From: JABMMZ01 sp044373665
GTDB taxonomy: Bacteria > Bacteroidota > Bacteroidia > NS11-12g > UBA955
Reading direction: 5' to 3'
Length of the DNA: 64,000 nucleotides
NCBI GenBank assembly: GCA_044373665.1
Contig: JBIPNH010000003.1
Coordinates: forward strand, 1 to 64,000
Position 1 is the stretch's first letter, and each line of letters starts with the position of its first letter. Below are positions 36,273-44,626 of the stretch, piece by piece. The translations under genes and the position numbers were made by a program. The notes under the pieces were generated by a model. The model was not told where the DNA came from and searched no databases. It saw only the letters and a list, made by a program, of their open reading frames with translations.

Positions 36273-36375
36273 CGGCAATAAGGATGTCATCTTAAAAAAA
36301 ACATTGTTACCGCAAGTATTTATTAGTACTTACGGCAACAATGCATAAGTTTATTAATTTTTTTGTTTTCAATTT

Positions 36376-36762
36376 TCAGGGCGTTTTCAAACTTTTGCTC
36401 AAGTAATAGTTTCCTTCATTAAAACTCAAGACTAACTTGTTATCAGAATTTAGAAACAAAGCTTTATTTTCACCAATTAAAATAGAGTCACCCCCAATAA
36501 ATTGAATAATTTCTTGTTCTTCCAACTCCATTGATGGTGTATATATTTGCAACTTTTCTTCTGAAAATTTAAAAATCATTCCCGAATAATCAACCGAAGT
36601 TAAAAGGAGATCTTCAATTTTATTTATGTTATCAGATGTCCTCACAAAACTATCTACACGCCAAATCCCAATTATTGAAGAATCAACTGAAACTTGATTG
36701 GGTTTATTATTACAAGAAATAATTAAACAACCCATTACTAAGACTATTATTTTACTATTCAT
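36376..36762 (-). CDS. Hypothetical lipoprotein
   Basis: A 128-residue exported lipoprotein: a short signal peptide with a lipobox ending LIISC (Cys17), then a soluble beta-rich domain with IIGIWRVDSFVR (typical of lipocalin-like Bacteroidota lipoproteins) and FNEGNYYLSKSL at the end. It overlaps the upstream secreted-protein gene by 8 bp, so the two are translated from one message and may act together. Function unknown. Confidence 0.65.
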   Translation of the reverse strand: MNSKIIVLVMGCLIISCNNKPNQVSVDSSIIGIWRVDSFVRTSDNINKIEDLLLTSVDYSGMIFKFSEEKLQIYTPSMELEEQEIIQFIGGDSILIGENKALFLNSDNKLVLSFNEGNYYLSKSLKTP

Positions 36763-37153
36763 TTGTATTTGCAGTTATCTTTTTCATTTCAACGATAATA
36801 TTTCCCCATGGTATAACATCTAATGGTTCCTCTATGCCTGTTTCACTAAATACATTCATTTTGTACCCATTACTTTCATTTCCAGTTTTTCCTCCATTTC
36901 CGCTTTGATATGCAATTCCAACAAAATGATGTTTTTTCCCATCTCCATCTGTTACCCACAAATCCCAATGTTCTAAACTTGGAGGACAACACATATCTAC
37001 TTCGATCCAACCTTTAATTTCCCATGTTTTTCCATTGGCGTCCTTTACAGTAGTATTAATTTGTATTTTTTTTGCTGAAACATCATTTACAAATCCTACT
37101 AATCCAAAAAACATTAAGACAGAGAGGAGAGACAATTTTACTACTTTTTTCAT
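36755..37153 (-). CDS. Hypothetical secreted protein
   Basis: A 132-residue protein with a signal peptide (MKKVVKLSLLSVLMFFGLVG..VSA) and a soluble domain containing a CCPP motif (VDMCCPPSLEHWDLWV), a GDGKKHHFVG turn and a C-terminal WGNIIVEMKK strand. No family recognised. It overlaps the lipoprotein gene at 36376. Upstream is repeat copy B, the uninterrupted form of the sequence before 35806-36198. Confidence 0.6.
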   Translation of the reverse strand: MKKVVKLSLLSVLMFFGLVGFVNDVSAKKIQINTTVKDANGKTWEIKGWIEVDMCCPPSLEHWDLWVTDGDGKKHHFVGIAYQSGNGGKTGNESNGYKMNVFSETGIEEPLDVIPWGNIIVEMKKITANTNE

Positions 37154-37177
37154 GACTTTTTTTATATTTATTTTTTT

Positions 37178-37226
37178 GCTTACTCTTACCTTTTTCAGCT
37201 TTCAGGGTATCGGGGTCGGGTGAGCG
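37178..37226. repeat. Repeat copy B, uninterrupted
   Basis: GCTTACTCTTACCT (37178-37191), TTTTCAGCT, then TTCAGGGTATCGGGGTCGGG (37201-37220) and TGAGCGGC. It is the counterpart of copy A at 36213-36272 and shows the state without the palindrome. Confidence 0.8.
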
Positions 37227-37290
37227 GCCGTCTCTTTTGCCTTTCAACATTACAAATTAATATAGATTTTTTTTGAATAAAAAGGAATAC

Positions 37291-37335
37291 TTTATTCCAC
37301 TTTTACTCTATTTTTTGGAATAAAAGTGGAATAAA
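37291..37335. promoter_or_regulatory. 15-bp inverted repeat, candidate XRE operator
   Basis: TTTATTCCACTTTTA (37291-37305) is a perfect inverted repeat of TAAAAGTGGAATAAA (37321-37335) with a 15-nt loop. Additional GGAATA half sites occur at 37284 and 37317. It lies 51 bp upstream of the TAAGTTTG box of the XRE gene, so autoregulation is the simplest reading; a hairpin role is possible. Confidence 0.55.
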
Positions 37336-37385
37336 TGCCAATAATGTCACAAATATGCTATATTGTTTAAAACAACTTTCTGTTA

Positions 37386-37393
37386 TAAGTTTG
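37386..37393 (+). promoter_or_regulatory. Promoter -7 box (TAAGTTTG) 5 nt before start codon
   Basis: TAAGTTTG fits TAnnTTTG and ends 5 nt before ATG 37399, supporting this start over the upstream frame opening at 37363. Confidence 0.5.
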
Positions 37394-37398
37394 TAACA

Positions 37399-37827
37399 AT
37401 GAATAATGAAAACGATTGGATTTTGCCTAAAATTAAAAAACTAATAAGAGAAAAACAAACCAAACTAGAAATCTTAGCCAAATTTATCGGCATTTCTCAA
37501 GGTGAGTTTTCGAAAATATTAAATGGGGAAAGGCTTAATTACTATAAACACATCCCTGCCATAGCCGATTATTTTAACCTCTCTTTTTTGGAATTAGTAA
37601 AAAATGACCTTCCTAATCATTTTAATACTTCTACATCCGAAAACTCTGAGATATTTTTACTTAACAAATACATTACTCAATGTAATGAAACGATTAGTTC
37701 AAAAGATGCTACCATAAAAACTTTGGATGACTTGGTTAAATCTGAACGAGAAGCCAAAGAAAACTACAAACGGAAATACGAAAATTGTAAGGAAAAATTG
37801 AGACTGTCTGAGACTAAAAAATCTTAA
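37399..37827 (+). CDS. XRE-type helix-turn-helix regulator with C-terminal coiled coil
   Basis: A 142-residue regulator. Residues about 8-62 form a lambda-repressor-like HTH (KKLIREKQTKLEILAKFIGISQGEFSKILNGERLNYYKHIPAIADYFNLS). The C-terminal half (about 80-140) is a charged coiled coil (SKDATIKTLDDLVKSEREAKENYKRKYE), probably for dimerisation. ATG 37399 is preferred to an earlier in-frame start because a TAAGTTTG box lies 5 nt before it. A strong inverted repeat upstream (37291-37335) is the likely operator. It converges with the gene at 37833, with 5 bp between stop codons. Confidence 0.82.
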   Translation: MNNENDWILPKIKKLIREKQTKLEILAKFIGISQGEFSKILNGERLNYYKHIPAIADYFNLSFLELVKNDLPNHFNTSTSENSEIFLLNKYITQCNETISSKDATIKTLDDLVKSEREAKENYKRKYENCKEKLRLSETKKS

Positions 37828-37832
37828 ATCAA

Positions 37833-39089
37833 TTACGTTTTTAATTTTTTCTTCTTTGCACTTGGGAACAACACATTGTTTAAAATCAAACGATAACCTG
37901 GACTGTTGGGAAACAATTGCAAATTAGTAGGTGGCTCCCCTACCATGTGTTGGTAATCTTCGGGGTCGTGACCACTGTAAAAAGTCCACGTCCCTTTTCC
38001 TATACTTCCATGAATATAGCGGGCTTCGTTGGCAGGTGCATAATCACCCATAATAACCACTTCACTTTTAATGTATTGTTTTTTGAATGCAGTGGTTTGT
38101 CCCATAAATCCTTTAATGGTATTGGTATGGTTTTGACACAACATAGCTGGAACTACATCCCACTTTGCACTAAAATCGAACAAGGTAAAATAATCACTGC
38201 TTTCGTTTACAAACCGCGTGTGGGTATTATCTATACTGGCATGTTCATAGGTCATTGGTCCTCGTTCCAAGGTAAAATCCTTGAATGCAAAGGTTTGGTT
38301 AAAGTTTAATTTTTCTTGTGCATCGGGGTCAGCAGCATCGCCATCAAATACACTTTCGCAAATATCTACACCATCGGCTGCTAAAGCTATGTCATAAGTA
38401 TCGGTGGCACTACACATGGCAAAAAGGAATCCGCCTCCCAAACAAAAATCTCTTATTTTTTTGGCGACCGCTAATTTCAATTGCGACACTTTGGTAAACC
38501 CATTTCGTACGGCACAAGCTTCATTCTCCCTAACCTCCTCCTGATACCAAGACGTGTTTCTGTAATTGTACCAAAACTTTCCATACTGACCCGTAAAATC
38601 CTCGTGATGAAGGTGCAGCCAATCATACAATAATAGTTTGTCTTGTAACACTTCGTCATCAAACACTTTGTCGTATGGTATTTCGGCATATTCCATTACC
38701 ATTGTAACGGCATCATCCCAAGGTTGTTTATTTTTGGGCGTGTAAACCGCAATTTTAGGAACTTTAAGCAACTTTACGGTTTCCATGTTTACTTCGGGAT
38801 TTGAAATTTCGGCATAAATAGCATTGGCTTTGGCTTCCGTTACTATTTGATAAGAAACTCCCCTTACTTTACATTCACTTTCTTGAGCTGCATTAAACGT
38901 AAACATAAAACTGCCCCCTTGGTAATTGAGCAACCAATCCACCTCTCCTCCTGATTTAAGTACATAAAAAGCAATACCATAAGCCTTTAAATGGTCTTTT
39001 TGGGTTTCATCCATCGGTATAAAAATCTGTAAGGCCTGTGCCGATTGGACAAGCAAAACAAATAAAAAAGTAAAGACAGATTTTTTCAT
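37833..39089 (-). CDS. Conserved secreted protein (often named asparagine synthetase B)
   Basis: A 418-residue exported protein conserved across Bacteroidota. The signal peptide is about 1-19 (LFVLLVQSAQA). The core contains IPMDETQKDHLKAYGIAFY, KNKQPWDDAVTMVMEYAEIPYD, YDWLHLHHEDFTGQYGKFWY, GGGFLFAMCSATDTYDIALAADGVD and SGHDPEDYQHMVGEPP, ending in KKKKLKT. The GGGFLF-MCSATD region resembles class I glutamine-amidotransferase-like proteins. Relatives carry the label asparagine synthetase B in databases, but no N-terminal nucleophile Cys or synthetase domain is seen, so that name should not be trusted. A TAAATTTG box (39104-39111, minus) lies 14 nt upstream. Confidence 0.75.
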   Translation of the reverse strand: MKKSVFTFLFVLLVQSAQALQIFIPMDETQKDHLKAYGIAFYVLKSGGEVDWLLNYQGGSFMFTFNAAQESECKVRGVSYQIVTEAKANAIYAEISNPEVNMETVKLLKVPKIAVYTPKNKQPWDDAVTMVMEYAEIPYDKVFDDEVLQDKLLLYDWLHLHHEDFTGQYGKFWYNYRNTSWYQEEVRENEACAVRNGFTKVSQLKLAVAKKIRDFCLGGGFLFAMCSATDTYDIALAADGVDICESVFDGDAADPDAQEKLNFNQTFAFKDFTLERGPMTYEHASIDNTHTRFVNESSDYFTLFDFSAKWDVVPAMLCQNHTNTIKGFMGQTTAFKKQYIKSEVVIMGDYAPANEARYIHGSIGKGTWTFYSGHDPEDYQHMVGEPPTNLQLFPNSPGYRLILNNVLFPSAKKKKLKT

Positions 39090-39103
39090 AAGATGATGTT
39101 TTA

Positions 39104-39111
39104 CAAATTTA
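39104..39111 (-). promoter_or_regulatory. Putative promoter -7 box (TAAATTTG)
   Basis: Minus-strand TAAATTTG, exact TAnnTTTG match, 14 nt before the ATG at 39089. Confidence 0.45.
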
Positions 39112-39185
39112 AGGTTTTTTTATGTTGAAGTCAATTATTTTTATTTTACAACTAACGTAGCAAATTCTAACATTCATTTATACAC

Positions 39186-39548
39186 TCATTTTGCTAACTG
39201 TAAGCCAATAAATGCAAGAGATATTCCCAACAAATTACTTAACAAAGCATAAGTAAAGGCAGTGAAAATATGACCATTTCTAAACAAGGCAACAAACTCT
39301 AATCCAAAAGATGAAAATGTAGTAAAACCGCCTAAAACGCCTACAATCCAAAACAAAGTGTATTGTTCTGATAATTTAGCTTTAAAAAAATAACTAAACA
39401 AAAGTCCAATCATAAAGCAACCTAATAAATTGCTTATAAATGTATTAAAAGGAAATTGATGTCCATCTGATTTGCCAAGAACCTGAGTTAACAAGTATCT
39501 TAAACAAGCGCCAATTCCGCCCCCTAAAAATACATAAATTAAATTCAT
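39186..39548 (-). CDS. crcB: Fluoride channel CrcB/FluC
   Basis: Small dual-topology membrane protein that exports fluoride. The 120 residues form four helices with the family motifs GGGIGACLRYLL near residue 9, FPFNTFISNLLGCFMIG near 37 and GGFTTFSSF near 73 (fluoride-pathway Phe/Ser/Thr). The start overlaps the stop of the upstream rhamnose reductase gene by 4 bp. No fluoride riboswitch was recognised. Confidence 0.94.
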   Translation of the reverse strand: MNLIYVFLGGGIGACLRYLLTQVLGKSDGHQFPFNTFISNLLGCFMIGLLFSYFFKAKLSEQYTLFWIVGVLGGFTTFSSFGLEFVALFRNGHIFTAFTYALLSNLLGISLAFIGLQLAK

Positions 39549-40450
39549 CGTTGTTCTAATTGACTTTGTATAAGCGCTAAGCCTTCTCTAAAAGAATGTG
39601 GTTTATAGCCTAATTCTTTTTCCGCTTTTTCTATTATAAATCCCGTTTTGGGTGGTCTTTTGGCCGCTTGATTAAGAACGGTTGAAGCAGTGGTGTTAAT
39701 TAACCCTTTGTCGTATCCAAAAAAATCAGCTACTTCCATTACCAATTCATCTATTCTAAAAAAGTCCTTACCCGAAATATGATAAATCCCCTCAGCATTT
39801 TTAGACTCAGCTAAAAAACAACCAATCGCCAAATCCTCGGCTAAAGTTGGTGTTCGGTATTGGTCGTTAACAACATTTAAAGTCTGTTTTTTTTCAAATG
39901 CCCCCTTTGCCCACAGCACAATATTGCTTCTACTCATGTCGGAAACCACACCATACACTAACACCGTTCTTAATATGGCGTAGTGATGAGATTGCGTTAA
40001 TACAATTTGTTCCCCCTTTAATTTTGACAATCCATAATAGCTAATTGGATTGGGAATTTCCTCCTCAGACAAAGGACCATGGGTGCCATCGAAAATAAAA
40101 TCGGTAGAAATATGAATCAAATGAGCCTTTATTTCGTTACAAGCATTTACCAAGTATTGAACTGCGTGAATATTTAAAGTATCGCAACCCTCTTTATCTG
40201 TTTCACAAGCATCTACATTGGTCATGGCAGCCGTATTGATAACGCAATCTGGTCGTTCATTTATTAGGACCTCCATTACTTGTGCTTCATTGCTGATGTC
40301 CAAATCAATGTAATGTAAATTGTCCTTTTGAGGATGTCTGCAAGGCCCTTTGGCAGTCGCTATAAAATGCTTATCAGAATGTTGAAGGTATAAATCAACT
40401 AATTTTTGACCAAGCAAACCATTAGCACCAGTTATTAGTATTTTTTTCAT
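39545..40450 (-). CDS. rfbD: dTDP-4-dehydrorhamnose reductase family protein
   Basis: SDR-fold reductase that makes dTDP-L-rhamnose from dTDP-4-dehydro-6-deoxy-L-mannose. The 301-residue protein shows ITGANGLLGQKL at 5-16, NTAAMTNVDACE near 70, HISTDFIFDG near 99, the catalytic YYGLSKLKGE near 127 and VVNDQYRTPT near 189. rfbA, B and C are not next to it, so the assignment to rhamnose synthesis rests on family alone; a related dTDP-sugar or SAM-synthetase beta-like role is possible. It lies 3 bp after the DUF1573 gene. Confidence 0.85.
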   Translation of the reverse strand: MKKILITGANGLLGQKLVDLYLQHSDKHFIATAKGPCRHPQKDNLHYIDLDISNEAQVMEVLINERPDCVINTAAMTNVDACETDKEGCDTLNIHAVQYLVNACNEIKAHLIHISTDFIFDGTHGPLSEEEIPNPISYYGLSKLKGEQIVLTQSHHYAILRTVLVYGVVSDMSRSNIVLWAKGAFEKKQTLNVVNDQYRTPTLAEDLAIGCFLAESKNAEGIYHISGKDFFRIDELVMEVADFFGYDKGLINTTASTVLNQAAKRPPKTGFIIEKAEKELGYKPHSFREGLALIQSQLEQR

Positions 40451-40453
40451 GGG

Positions 40454-40951
40454 TTAAAATTCGGGAGTAGAGATAGGTTTAAATTTTATAGATTTCGATT
40501 TCTTTTTCTTCTTTTTAGGTACAGCGGTTCTCGATTGATTTTTATGTTTTAAAATATCTTCTTCAATCGCTTTATCGATCACTTTCACTTTAAAAACAGC
40601 ATATTTTTCGGCCCCATTATTAATCACAATGATTTGTTTGACCATGGTTTGTCCTGCAAAACCGGCACTTCTAAATTGTACTTTTATCACACCTCTTTCA
40701 CCTGGTTTTATTGCCCCTTCTGTAAATGTTGGAGTAGTACAACCGCAGGCAGGCCAAGCTTGTTTGATGATTAAATCCTCATTACCAATATTGGTAAAAC
40801 CAAAGTCGTAAAAGAAAGTATCTCCAGCATATACTTTTCCAAACTGAGCTGTATCTACATCAAATTTTAGTAAGGGTTGAGCATTTACATTTGCAATTCC
40901 TGTATGGAAGAAAAGCATCAAAAGAGCAAAAAGTTTAAAATTTTTATTCAT
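40454..40951 (-). CDS. DUF1573 domain exported protein
   Basis: A 165-residue exported protein. The frame opens at 40978, but ATG 40951 begins a proper signal peptide (MNKNFKLFALLMLFFHTGIANVNAQ). The DUF1573 Ig-like domain follows (FGKVYAGDTFFYDFGFTNIGNEDLIIKQAWPACGCTTPTF, then IKPGERGVIKVQF), with the characteristic CGC pair. The C-terminus is a lysine-rich tail (PKKKKKKSKS). These domains are common and uncharacterised in Bacteroidota. It is first in a three-gene minus-strand unit with rfbD and crcB. Confidence 0.82.
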   Translation of the reverse strand: MNKNFKLFALLMLFFHTGIANVNAQPLLKFDVDTAQFGKVYAGDTFFYDFGFTNIGNEDLIIKQAWPACGCTTPTFTEGAIKPGERGVIKVQFRSAGFAGQTMVKQIIVINNGAEKYAVFKVKVIDKAIEEDILKHKNQSRTAVPKKKKKKSKSIKFKPISTPEF

Positions 40952-40992
40952 TGAATCCACGAAATTAATAAAAAACAAGTATAATTGCTAAC

Positions 40993-43047
40993 ATGAAACA
41001 AACCCTTTACAATGGCTTTTTGGCTTGTCTTATTTTAAGCACTCTAACTCAATGTAGTTCAACAAGTGCGCCACAAACAGAAGAAGTGGCAATAAACGAT
41101 GGTTTTGACACGAGCTCCCTCGACCGAAGATACAGACCACAAGATGATTTTGACAGTTTTGCAAATGGAGGTTGGAAAAAACTAAATCCAATCCCTTCTA
41201 CTGAGGGAACTTGGGGAGCTTTTGGCATTTTAGACAAAGAAAATTCAGAAGTTAAACTAAAGGGTATCATTGATGAGGTTTCAAAAAACAAATCGAACAA
41301 ACCGCAATCGGATGAGCAAAAAATAGCTGACATGTATCGTTCGTTTATGGACACCATGTTGATTGAAAAATTGGGGCTAAGTCCATTGCAAAACTATATC
41401 AACGAAATTGAACAAGTAAAACAGTTGGACCAATGGGTGGCACTAAGTGGTAAATTGCAAATTGTAGGCGTACCAAGTGTGGTGGGTATTTATGTTGATG
41501 CCGACGACAAAAACAGCGCAATGAATGCTGTTAAAATGGTTCAAGGTGGTTTAAGTTTGGGTGAAAAAAGCTACTATTCAGGAAATGATGAACGCATGAA
41601 AAGCATTCGCAATGAATTTGTAAAACACGTAGATAATTTAATGAAGTTAAGTGGTAAATCAAAAGCTAATATTGGCAAATCTTTGCTTGACTTTGAAACC
41701 AAATTAGCTTCCATTCAATTGAGTAATGTTGAATTAAGAGACCCTCTTAAAACATACAATAAAGTCGCATTAAAAGATTTACAGAAACAAAGCAAAGACA
41801 TTGATTGGGTTAATTTTGCTGCACAACAACAAGTAATAACCGATACAGTTGTGGTTCAAAACCTTCAATATTACCAAAAGCTAAACACCCTTTTGAGTAG
41901 TGTTCCGGTTGATGTTTTAAAACAATACACTTTGTACAAACTGATTATTTCATACAGCACCTACCTACCGTCAGCCTTTAAGAATGAAAGGTTTAATTTT
42001 TATGGCGTTATTAAAAGTGGCATTAAAGAACAGAAAAAACGCGAGATTCAAGCAATCGATATTACAGAAAGCATTGGAGAAGGCAACATTTTAGGCAGAC
42101 TTTATACTAAAAAATATTTCCCTGAAGAGTCCAAACAAAAAGTATCTGAAATGATAGAAAATGTTCGTGCCGTATATGGCGAAAGAATAGACCAATTGGT
42201 TTGGATGAGCGAAAGCACTAAAAAAATGGCAAAGAAAAAACTATCTACTTTCACTTATAAAATTGGATATCCTGACCAATGGGACGATTATTCAGCCATT
42301 AATATTACACCTAGCACATTAATTGCCAATGTAATTTCGAACAGCGAATGGAGTCACAAAAAAATGGTAAAAGACATTGGCAAACCGGTTGACAAAAAAC
42401 GTTGGTACATGTCGCCACAAACTGTTAATGCTTATTACAATCCGTTGAACAATGAAATCGTTTTTCCTGCGGGCATTTTACAAGCACCATTTTTTAATCC
42501 TAATGCTGATGATGCTATTAATTACGGTGGTATTATTGCGGTTATTGGTCATGAATTCACCCATGGTTTTGACGATCAAGGGGCTCAATATGATGAAGTA
42601 GGTAACTTAAGAAATTGGTGGACTGAAGCTGACTTTACTAATTTTAATAATTTAAGCAAAAGCTATATTTCCTATTTCAGCAAATTTGAGGTATTGCCTC
42701 AAGTTTTTGTGAATGGCGAATTAACCATTGGCGAAAATATCGCAGATTTGGGTGGACTTACATTGGCATATTACGCCTTAGTTAGGTCAATGAAAGGCAA
42801 AAAAGAACCTGCCCCTATTGATGGTTTTACTTGGCAACAAAGATTCTTTTTAAGTTGGGCTCAAGTATGGCATAACAATATCAAAGACGAAGAATTGCGC
42901 AACAGAATACTTACCGACCCACATGCCCCTGCTAGACAAAGAATCAATGGACCATTGAGACATTTAAATGAATTTTACAAAGCGTTTGATTTAAAAGAAG
43001 GCGATAAAATGTGGTTACCAGAAAGCGAAAGAATTAAAATTTGGTAG
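40993..43047 (+). CDS. M13 family (neprilysin/PepO-like) metallopeptidase, lipoprotein
   Basis: A 684-residue zinc endopeptidase that cleaves oligopeptides outside the cytoplasm. The N-terminus is a lipoprotein signal with lipobox LTQC (Cys about 22). The N-terminal domain starts DDFDSFANGGWKKLNPIP. Catalytic residues are clear: HEFTHGFDDQG near 519 (HExxH) and GENIADLGG near 580, whose Glu is the third ligand. The C-terminal SWAQVWH and DPHAPARQRINGPLRH motifs are standard. It is divergent from the DUF1573 gene across only 41 bp, where TATAATTG, one base off the consensus, precedes the ATG. Confidence 0.95.
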   Translation: MKQTLYNGFLACLILSTLTQCSSTSAPQTEEVAINDGFDTSSLDRRYRPQDDFDSFANGGWKKLNPIPSTEGTWGAFGILDKENSEVKLKGIIDEVSKNKSNKPQSDEQKIADMYRSFMDTMLIEKLGLSPLQNYINEIEQVKQLDQWVALSGKLQIVGVPSVVGIYVDADDKNSAMNAVKMVQGGLSLGEKSYYSGNDERMKSIRNEFVKHVDNLMKLSGKSKANIGKSLLDFETKLASIQLSNVELRDPLKTYNKVALKDLQKQSKDIDWVNFAAQQQVITDTVVVQNLQYYQKLNTLLSSVPVDVLKQYTLYKLIISYSTYLPSAFKNERFNFYGVIKSGIKEQKKREIQAIDITESIGEGNILGRLYTKKYFPEESKQKVSEMIENVRAVYGERIDQLVWMSESTKKMAKKKLSTFTYKIGYPDQWDDYSAINITPSTLIANVISNSEWSHKKMVKDIGKPVDKKRWYMSPQTVNAYYNPLNNEIVFPAGILQAPFFNPNADDAINYGGIIAVIGHEFTHGFDDQGAQYDEVGNLRNWWTEADFTNFNNLSKSYISYFSKFEVLPQVFVNGELTIGENIADLGGLTLAYYALVRSMKGKKEPAPIDGFTWQQRFFLSWAQVWHNNIKDEELRNRILTDPHAPARQRINGPLRHLNEFYKAFDLKEGDKMWLPESERIKIW

Positions 43048-43168
43048 AGCTTTCATATGACTTAGTTTTTGGGTCCTGTTTTCTTTCACCACCTCAAAAA
43101 ATTTTTTATTATACAAATAACACGTTTACCAATAGAAAACGATTATTTGAAATACCATCCATTCTTAT

Positions 43169-43176
43169 TAACTTTG
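43169..43176 (+). promoter_or_regulatory. Promoter -7 box (TAACTTTG) 9 nt before leucyl aminopeptidase
   Basis: TAACTTTG fits TAnnTTTG and ends 9 nt before ATG 43186. Confidence 0.5.
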
Positions 43177-43185
43177 CCCTAACTT

Positions 43186-44625
43186 ATGTTGAACATACAA
43201 ATAAAAGCGAAAGCAAGCGTTGCCGACCATATTATTACCATTATAAACAGTGTTGGTTTTAAGTCTTTAAAGTCCTTGACTCCAAAGGAGAACAAAGCAA
43301 TTATAGATGCCATTAAGAACAAAAAACAATGGCTGTATTTCTACAATGGCGAACTATATCATTACATAGTAATCACAGAAAATCCGAACCATTGGGAGCA
43401 AAAAGAAAAATTAAGAACTGTTGGTGCAGAACTATCAAAACAACTTAATCACAATAAAGTAAGTCAAGCTGCTATTTTTTCAGACGAAGCTTCATCTGCG
43501 CTTGCATTATCAGAGGGAATTGCATTAAAAAATTACCAGTTTTTAAAATACAAAACCAAATCAGAAGATGTTAAAAATACATTAACCTCCATACATATTA
43601 TTTGCAAAAAAATGACAGAAGAGGCGCTTCATGAACTTAACACTATCATTAAAGCGACTTACGTAGCCAGAGACTTAGTGAACGAACCTCAAAGTTATTT
43701 AAATGCAATTCAGTTGTCCGAGGAGTTTAAAAAACTCAGCAAAGAGGCAGGTTTTAAATTAGAGGTTTGGAATGAGGCTAAAATAGCAACACAGAAAATG
43801 GGCGGATTATTGGCTGTAAACAAAGGCAGTAAAATACCACCGACATTTAATATTATGGAATACAAGCCTAAAAACGCCACTAACAAGAAACCATTTGTAT
43901 TAGTTGGTAAAGGGATTGTATATGATACAGGTGGATTAAGCTTAAAACCTACGCCGCAAAGTATGGATTTTATGAAGTGCGACATGGCAGGTAGTGCAGT
44001 TGTGGCAGGCGTTATGTATGCTATTGCACTTTTAAAACTTCCTTTACACGTTGTTGGATTAGTGCCTGCAACAGACAATTGGATTGGAGAAAATAGTTAT
44101 GCACCCGGCGATGTAATAACGATGTACAGCTGCACAACTGTTGAAATATTAAACACAGATGCCGAAGGAAGATTAGTATTAGCAGATGCTTTACATTTTG
44201 CTAAAAAACTAAAACCAGAATTAGTAATAGATTTTGCTACTTTAACTGGCGCTGCTGTTAGAGCAATAGGACCTTATGCATCGGCTATGATGGGCACTGC
44301 AAATGATGAATTCAAAGGACAAATGTTTGAAAGCAGTTATGCCGTATTTGAGCGTTTAATTGAGTTTCCATTGTGGAAAGATTACGCAGACGAGTTAAAA
44401 TCATCTGTTGCGGACATGAGCAATTTGGGTAAAGGAGAAGGTGGACAAATTAGTGCCGCTAAATTTTTAGAACATTTTACAGACTACCCTTGGATGCATA
44501 TAGACATAGCAGGTACCGCATTTAATCATGCAGAAAAAGGTTATCAAACCATTGGTGGAACAGGAGTTGGTGTAAGAATGATGATTGATTTTTTAAGCAA
44601 ACAATGTTCAACAACTAAAAAGTAA
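43186..44625 (+). CDS. M17 family leucyl aminopeptidase
   Basis: Cytoplasmic dimetal exopeptidase that removes N-terminal residues and supports protein turnover. The 479-residue protein has a divergent N-terminal domain and a conserved catalytic domain: VGKGIVYDTGGLSLKP near 239 (metal-binding Lys/Asp), MKCDMAGSAVV near 262, and the signature NTDAEGRLVLADAL near 322. The C-terminal GTAFNH and GGTGVGVRM segments fit. pdxA starts 1 bp after its stop, so the genes are co-transcribed. Confidence 0.95.
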   Translation: MLNIQIKAKASVADHIITIINSVGFKSLKSLTPKENKAIIDAIKNKKQWLYFYNGELYHYIVITENPNHWEQKEKLRTVGAELSKQLNHNKVSQAAIFSDEASSALALSEGIALKNYQFLKYKTKSEDVKNTLTSIHIICKKMTEEALHELNTIIKATYVARDLVNEPQSYLNAIQLSEEFKKLSKEAGFKLEVWNEAKIATQKMGGLLAVNKGSKIPPTFNIMEYKPKNATNKKPFVLVGKGIVYDTGGLSLKPTPQSMDFMKCDMAGSAVVAGVMYAIALLKLPLHVVGLVPATDNWIGENSYAPGDVITMYSCTTVEILNTDAEGRLVLADALHFAKKLKPELVIDFATLTGAAVRAIGPYASAMMGTANDEFKGQMFESSYAVFERLIEFPLWKDYADELKSSVADMSNLGKGEGGQISAAKFLEHFTDYPWMHIDIAGTAFNHAEKGYQTIGGTGVGVRMMIDFLSKQCSTTKK

Positions 44626-44626
44626 C

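Noticed and set aside
39549..40453. Fluoride riboswitch for crcB
   Set aside because: crcB starts inside the preceding gene, leaving no leader, and no crcB motif was seen.
43041..43262. 73-residue ORF between the M13 and M17 peptidases
   Set aside because: Overlaps the aminopeptidase start in another frame and spans its promoter.
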